From Orthonyx spaldingii (Eukaryota; Chordata; Aves; Passeriformes; Orthonychidae): a stretch of DNA of 64,000 bases. The translations under genes and the position numbers were made by a program. This document shows positions 59,091 through 64,000 of this stretch, one piece after another (within the stretch, counting starts at the first letter, position 1; the number at the start of each line of letters is the position of its first letter). The stretch lies in contig VZTJ01002466.1 in NCBI GenBank assembly GCA_013397795.1, forward strand, positions 1,908,571 to 1,972,570. Reading direction: 5' to 3'. The notes below the pieces were generated by a model, which was given only the letters and a program-made list of their open reading frames with translations, did not search any database and had not been told where the DNA came from.

Positions 59091-60081
59091 TCTGTAAGAA
59101 CAAAGCTTGCAAGGTGAAACCCAAGGTTTTGCTCTATCACTTGACACACAGGCTCCCACTGCTGTTCACATGGCTGGAGAATCTGTTCAGCAACAGAACT
59201 GAAGTACTATCTCTTTGGATTCAGCAATCTGTAATGGATGAATGAAATTCCTTCCTCCCTTCGAACAGGTGTGGTCCAGGCAGCCCAAAGAGTCTGCATA
59301 GCAGGACCTGGTTCACTACTATTTACCATAAGCAGTCCATTGTTTCTTCCGGTGGCCACTCAGGATTAGGTCAGCTGTAACCAACTACCTCTGTTTTCTC
59401 TCTGTTACAGAGGACCTGGGGCATCTTGCTGTTCTTTGTAGAATAAATTGTCTCAGAACTTGCAGGAATGGGGAGAAATACTCTAGATCGTAACTCCTTG
59501 GGACTCTCTCTTGCACTGATTTACCTGTCTGTGTGGGGAGAAAAAGGCTGGTTATTAAAAAAAAACCCAGAATTAGCAGCCTTCCTTGTTGGCATGGCAA
59601 AAGAAAATTAAAAACTCATGCAATAGAATGAATCTCTGAGTAACAATGGAACTTTGGGAAGACAGTAACAACTTCTCCCTCCAAAGCATGAAAATCTCAG
59701 AGATCAATACAGCTTAAGGAAGATACTTGCCAAGCTCTCGATGTTTTTGCATAGCAGCCTTCATACAAACTTCATCCAAAGTAAGCAAGCAAAGCAAAGA
59801 CACAGAGAGACAAGGAAAAGCAACCCCAACCAACCTAAGCTGAGTTTGAAAAGGAAAGGGATGGATTCAGATACACTTCAAGAAGAAATGGAGGACACTT
59901 TCACAACTGCCTTGGAAGTTGTAAATCATGGGCTGGCCATGGTCCAGCTGGTCACCTGCCTGCTGTATGTACAGTTCCTGTGAAGTTAGAGGTGAGCCAG
60001 GAGAGTCAAGCTTCCAGAGGTGTGCTACTGCAAAACCATAAGCAATTTTAAAAGCATCCAGAAGTGAGCATTTAATTTCAG

Positions 60082-60168
60082 GAAAGAAAAACCCAAAACA
60101 AACACAAAAAAACCCCAAAATAAACAAAAAGAACCCCAACAACAAAACCAAAACCAAACACCACCACA
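60082..60168 (+). repeat. A/C-rich low-complexity tract
   Basis: About 87 bp of AAACCC, AACAAAC and CAACAAC units, the longest plus-strand tract of this kind in the window. Confidence 0.85.
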
Positions 60169-61559
60169 TTTTTATTTAAAATACCTTTTTGATATCTTTC
60201 TGTGCATTTGTATAATATCTAACATTGTGGGTTCCTGATGTGATTGGGCTTTGTCCATGACACTGTAAGAGCAGTAACAGGCTTACTGAAATTAGTAAAC
60301 TCACAATGAATTGAAAGGGCATTGCCTCAAGGCAGTGAACAGTATCTGGAGCCTGTTTTTCATCAAATTCTAACCTTTGTTTTCTGTACAAATACCACCT
60401 TCCTTCTATTTGCACCTCTTACACAGAGACAGGTCAGAGAGACAGACATTGGTGAAGGAAAGCAGGAGCAAAACAGCATTCCTTGCTGAGGACAATTACT
60501 GCAGCACTCTCCCAAGGTCTGGTGAAATCTAACTATCCACAAACAAAACTAATCCCATAGAAGAGAGAAAAGAGAAAAGACCAGAAGGGTTTTCACTGGG
60601 TTCTAACTGGCATCCAAACATTTGCTGTGAATTCTCTCAAGAAATTCTGCATCTTTAGCAAATGTAATGTGCATAGTTATTTGCAAATGAATTCTGACTG
60701 TTCCTTCCTGCCATGCAATTCTTTGTAATTTATTCTCATCTCCCTTTTCCTCTTCCTCTACAACTCGAATTGCATTTTGTAAATGTATCCCTTGTTTGAG
60801 AAACAGGATTTAATATCATCCTAATCAGCTCCTATTTTTTTGGAAGGAGGAAAAAGGAATGGAAATTAATATTGTTTCATATGCTTGCATATGTTCACAT
60901 GTTAGAAGGGTGTGATAAATCTAGGATCCATAGTCAGAAAATTTTTATTTTCACCATTCAAGAACTTTATGGAGGAAAGGAAGGTTTTCTCCCTGAACAG
61001 GCAGAGTCTCTTCCCTGTACACAAAGACTTTTGGTTTCCAGGCACCTTTTCTAGTCCTCTGTGTCTGTTGCCTTCTTCCTAAACAGCAAAATCCAGTTAT
61101 TACTAGAGATAGCACTTGTTCCTGTTTAGCTCTCAACCCTCTCGCATCTTTTTGTGCTGAACACAGCCCAATGTGTGCAGAGGCTGTGACTACAGCATTG
61201 AGTGACAGAGGTTCCTGTATCTGAAGATAATGACACTGTTTATATTTGATGGTGGGGGGAAACAAAACCCAAAACAGGACTTATGTAAACCTCTACAGAT
61301 ACTGATTAGCTGGTTTCAAAAATGAAGAGAAGGGATGATGTTGATATGCATCAGTAGAGAAAATCTCCCTTTAATCACAGGCAAGTATCTGAGCTTTTCT
61401 AGTCAGCATTTCTTCACCGTGCCCCTGTATTAAAGTCACAGAAGAGATCCCTATAATAATCAAGAAATTCAAACCTACACATTTTATAAATAAAAATCTG
61501 CAGACCCTAAGTGAATACAAGGATGTAATACAGTCTAGAATTTCTGCAGCTGTTAATAA

Positions 61560-61760
61560 ATCACTCAAGCTGCACTCTGGCAGCTTATGACATCAGCAGA
61601 TCCCCTCAAGTGAATTACAGCCATTAATTTACACAGAGGAGGTCATCAATCATCTATTATTGACCATCTGCTACTAAGAATACGTACATTTTTGACAAAT
61701 TAATAAGACTTTGGCGGGAAACATCTTTTATTTTCTTTCTAAGTATATTCAATTGTGATA
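61560..61760. promoter_or_regulatory. Possible regulatory element with E2F and PBX-like sites
   Basis: TTTGGCGGGAAA (61710-61721) is a canonical E2F-type site and one of the few CpGs in this AT-rich area. Some 60-70 bp before it lies GGTCATCAATCATC (about 61641-61654), whose complement contains the PBX-like TGATTGAT. CATTAATTT (61622) is homeodomain-like. The region is not a known repeat. The function is inferred from motifs alone. Confidence 0.25.
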
Positions 61761-62487
61761 TTCAGCTTTGGGTTTGTGACTGTCAGTCAAGACCAACTTG
61801 TGGCATCAGCCAGAGGTGGTCACACCTTGATGGGTCCACCTGCCAGCACCTCAGCCGAGGCACAGTGTCTGGTGCTTCAGGTCCTGCTCCCACACAGAGG
61901 GAAGGGACTGAGCCTCTCACAGGTACCACAGGAAGCAATTGACTCACCCAGCACACAAAGGAAACAAATATTCAGTGTGACCATGCCAACAGAAGAGCGT
62001 TGTTGTTTGCAGTGTGAAACCTGTTACCTCTTTAAAGGCACATTGTTTCTTCCCAGTAGCGAAACTAAAGGCTACAGAGCATCTCCCTGATCTGCACAAA
62101 ATATAAAACACCACCATAAATGAAAGATCAGGCCCATTACACCTGATGATTTCCTTTGGCTCCTTCCTTGTAATACTCTCTGCTTCCTCATACTTTGATT
62201 CCACTCAATGCTATTGCTGGACTCCTAAGATAGTCAGAACTGATGGTAAGGATTTGGGTAACGCTGTCCCAGGGGAGGGTGTGGGGCGGGTGGAACTTCT
62301 GCTTTTACCAGGAGGGTCTTGGAGGCTCTGAAAGACCTCTCTGGCCAGTACTGCCGGGTACTGGAGCAGATAATTCTGTCCTCTACCCCAGCCGGTGTTC
62401 TGGCAGGTATTCACCTCCCCCCAGGTTGATGGCTAAAGCATTACCAGGGTTATCAGAGGGCTCAGTCGCATGGAGTTCCAGGAGCAT

Positions 62488-62493
62488 TTTATT
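62488..62493 (-). terminator. LTR polyadenylation signal
   Basis: AATAAA on the minus strand, in the R region of the LTR. RNA entering from the right could be polyadenylated shortly after it. Confidence 0.65.
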
Positions 62494-62543
62494 CCTGAAG
62501 GGGTCCAGTGGCGAAAGAGCCGAATGGCCTTGGGAGACCCTTG

Positions 62544-62548
62544 TTATA
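62544..62548 (-). promoter_or_regulatory. LTR TATA box
   Basis: TATAA in the U3 part of the LTR on the minus strand. Transcription would start about 30 bp further, near 62515, and run leftwards. Confidence 0.6.
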
Positions 62549-62759
62549 GGGTCTGGCTAGGGGGCAAGGGGCACAGGGGAGGAGAGGGAGGTGGGGGAGT
62601 ACAGAGAGAGCAAGTGATCAGGTCAGAGGACAGGTTGTGATTAACATATCCAGGTAAGGTAACTCAGGGAGAAACCACTTCATTTTCCAGGGGTGGTTTC
62701 ATACAGCTGAGTTATCCCACCAACATTCCAGGGTGGGCTGAGCAACCCCAACATTTGGG

Positions 62760-64000
62760 CACAGTATTTCCAGTTTAAAATTCCAACACAAGTTCTACAT
62801 AAGTCATAGCACAAGTCATGGTGTGCTTTAAAACTCCTATGGCATGAGGGTGCCTTGTAGCCTGGTAGGTGTGCTAAAGAACCAGAACATCCATGACAAC
62901 TCAGCTCGGACACAGGAACACTCCCAGATGTCTGTGCCACAGCTCCTGATGCTGGGTCTCGGCAACAGCACTGCAGAATAAAAGTCAGAAATAAAACCCC
63001 AATGCCTGCATGGCTGAGTAGAACTGTCAAGCAAGTGATGGACTTTTCAGTCATATGTTTGCAGTTTTCTGAATTACCCACTGCCACGGCCTGTAAATCA
63101 GATTTGCAAATAAAGCCAGAGTGGGCACACAGGCACAGAACGCCATTTGCTCAGCTAGAGCTGCATCTTTTTCAGCTTAAGCTGGATTTGGTGTCAGATC
63201 AATGGAAAGGTTTTGTTGCAGCAGTGGTTTGGAAGAGGGAGGCTCAGGGCAGGATTCTGGCCCTGCAGCCATGGGCAGAGGTCTGGGCCCACACAGAGCC
63301 CCAGAGATCACAGTGCAGCAACAGCAGCTTCTGTGCACAACTCAAGTCTAAAGTTCACCTTTTGCTTCTCAAAAGATACGGCTTGGACAGAACCATTCAT
63401 CATATAAATATTTTAGTAACTACAAATTTTCAGTAAAAACCGGATAACCAAAAATGTTTATGGTATTAGAGCTGTGCTGTCATAACATGGGATGCTGAAA
63501 ATGTAAAAACTACTCCCAAAGTGTGAACATCTACAAAAAGCAATTTTTTTTTTTATAACTGTAACAATTTAGGAAGACTACTTTGGGAGTTTAAAACTAC
63601 TGATTCTTGCCAATGCACACTGAAATAAACTTATGTAGCACCTGGTGCATGTTCAAAATCTTTTGGTCTAACAGTACCAGGAAAAAATAATTGCCAGAAG
63701 TCACAAAATCAACACAGTCTTGAGTAACATGTGACTGACTGAAATTTTCACACCTTTAACAAATGATTCCATCGTTCCCATCCTTTGATAACTAACTAGA
63801 AAACAACAGAGGTTTATTATCTGAGGTTTTTTGTGTTCTGGTGAGGGTTTAGGCTGATATGGTAACATTAACTTAGAAAGTAAAATGAATGATGAAACTA
63901 TCCTAAAATAGTTTCTAAATTGAAATCTGAACATGCTATACAAAATATAATAAATTACCCAAATTACATTTAGTGGGAGATAGTTGCCATGTACCTGCAG
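62760..64000. other. Unique non-coding DNA at the right end
   Basis: No recognised repeat or exon. A frame of 144 codons from an ATG (63002-63436, plus strand) has no recognisable domain and no sign of splice sites that would support an exon. Confidence 0.45.

Larger units (their letters stand above)
49919..62252. other. Unique non-coding DNA with A/C-rich tracts
   Basis: More than 12 kb without a recognised exon, RNA gene, CR1 copy or LTR. A/C-rich tracts lie at 54461-54496, 56761-56820, 59011-59090 and 60082-60168, and a polypyrimidine run at 58231-58284. A minus-strand frame of 134 codons (57571-57975) has a protein-like composition but no ATG start and no recognised domain. A possible regulatory cluster lies at 61560-61760. 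Confidence 0.5.
62259..62753 (-). mobile_element. Solo LTR of an endogenous retrovirus
   Basis: On the minus strand the element starts TGTTGGGGTTGCTCAGCCC at 62753 and ends GGGACAGCGTTA at 62259. It is flanked by perfect 6-bp repeats TTTGGG (62253-62258 and 62754-62759), the length produced by ERVK-type (and some other) retroviral integrases. The minus strand has CCCTATAACAAGG (TATA at 62548-62544) followed about 50 bp later by AATAAA (62493-62488), the order expected for U3, R and U5. The 3' end TTA instead of CA may be a mutation. No viral gene is present. I do not recognise the exact family. Confidence 0.82.

Noticed and set aside
1..64000. tRNA, rRNA, CRISPR arrays, operons and bacterial features
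   Set aside because: I saw no B-box with matching cloverleaf arms, no regularly spaced repeats and no densely packed genes. The CR1 and LTR content shows a vertebrate nuclear genome.

Overview
This window looks like vertebrate nuclear DNA from a bird, most likely a neoavian and possibly a passerine. It contains several CR1 LINE fragments ending in the typical ATTCTRTG-type 3' tail and two solo LTRs of avian endogenous-retrovirus type. One LTR opens with TGTCATGGTT and carries the body sequence of a widespread avian ERV family. The DNA is mostly unique, CpG-poor and moderately AT-rich. There is no bacterial, phage, plasmid or CRISPR content. Almost all open reading frames are chance frames in non-coding DNA. 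I could not find one protein-coding exon with a recognisable domain, so most of the window is best read as intron or intergenic sequence.

Layout. 1-1.9 kb is unique DNA. 1.9-2.9 kb is a strong CpG island with a 22-N gap. It has CCAAT, GC-box and ETS/CRE-like motifs and a GTGAGT splice donor on the minus strand (2359-2354); a weaker GTGAGT lies on the plus strand at 2729. It is the only convincing promoter here and may be bidirectional, so 1-2.36 kb may be intron 1 of a minus-strand gene. Two plus-strand CR1 tails (2.94-3.04 and 3.62-3.84 kb) and a C23 homopolymer beside a 4-N gap follow. 3.8-16.6 kb is unique except for a small hAT-like element at 10.74 kb. 16.59-17.5 kb and 42.39-43.17 kb are two weaker CpG-enriched blocks that may be alternative promoters or 5' exons. 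Further CR1 copies lie at 19.26, 28.69 and 31.33 kb (minus) and 37.70 and 49.03 kb (plus).

A solo LTR lies at 45.07-45.66 kb with a near-perfect 5-bp target duplication. A second lies at 62.26-62.75 kb with a perfect 6-bp duplication, a TATA box and a polyadenylation signal on the minus strand. A/C-rich low-complexity tracts recur, mainly between 54.4 and 60.2 kb.

The clearest anomaly is technical. In the CR1 copy at 49 kb a 214-bp segment appears twice, separated by a single N, and the copies look identical. This is most simply a false duplication at an assembly join. I found no convincing new biological system. The most useful biological leads are the three CpG-rich blocks, the LTR at 62 kb with its own promoter signals, and a few AT-rich motif clusters that could be enhancers.
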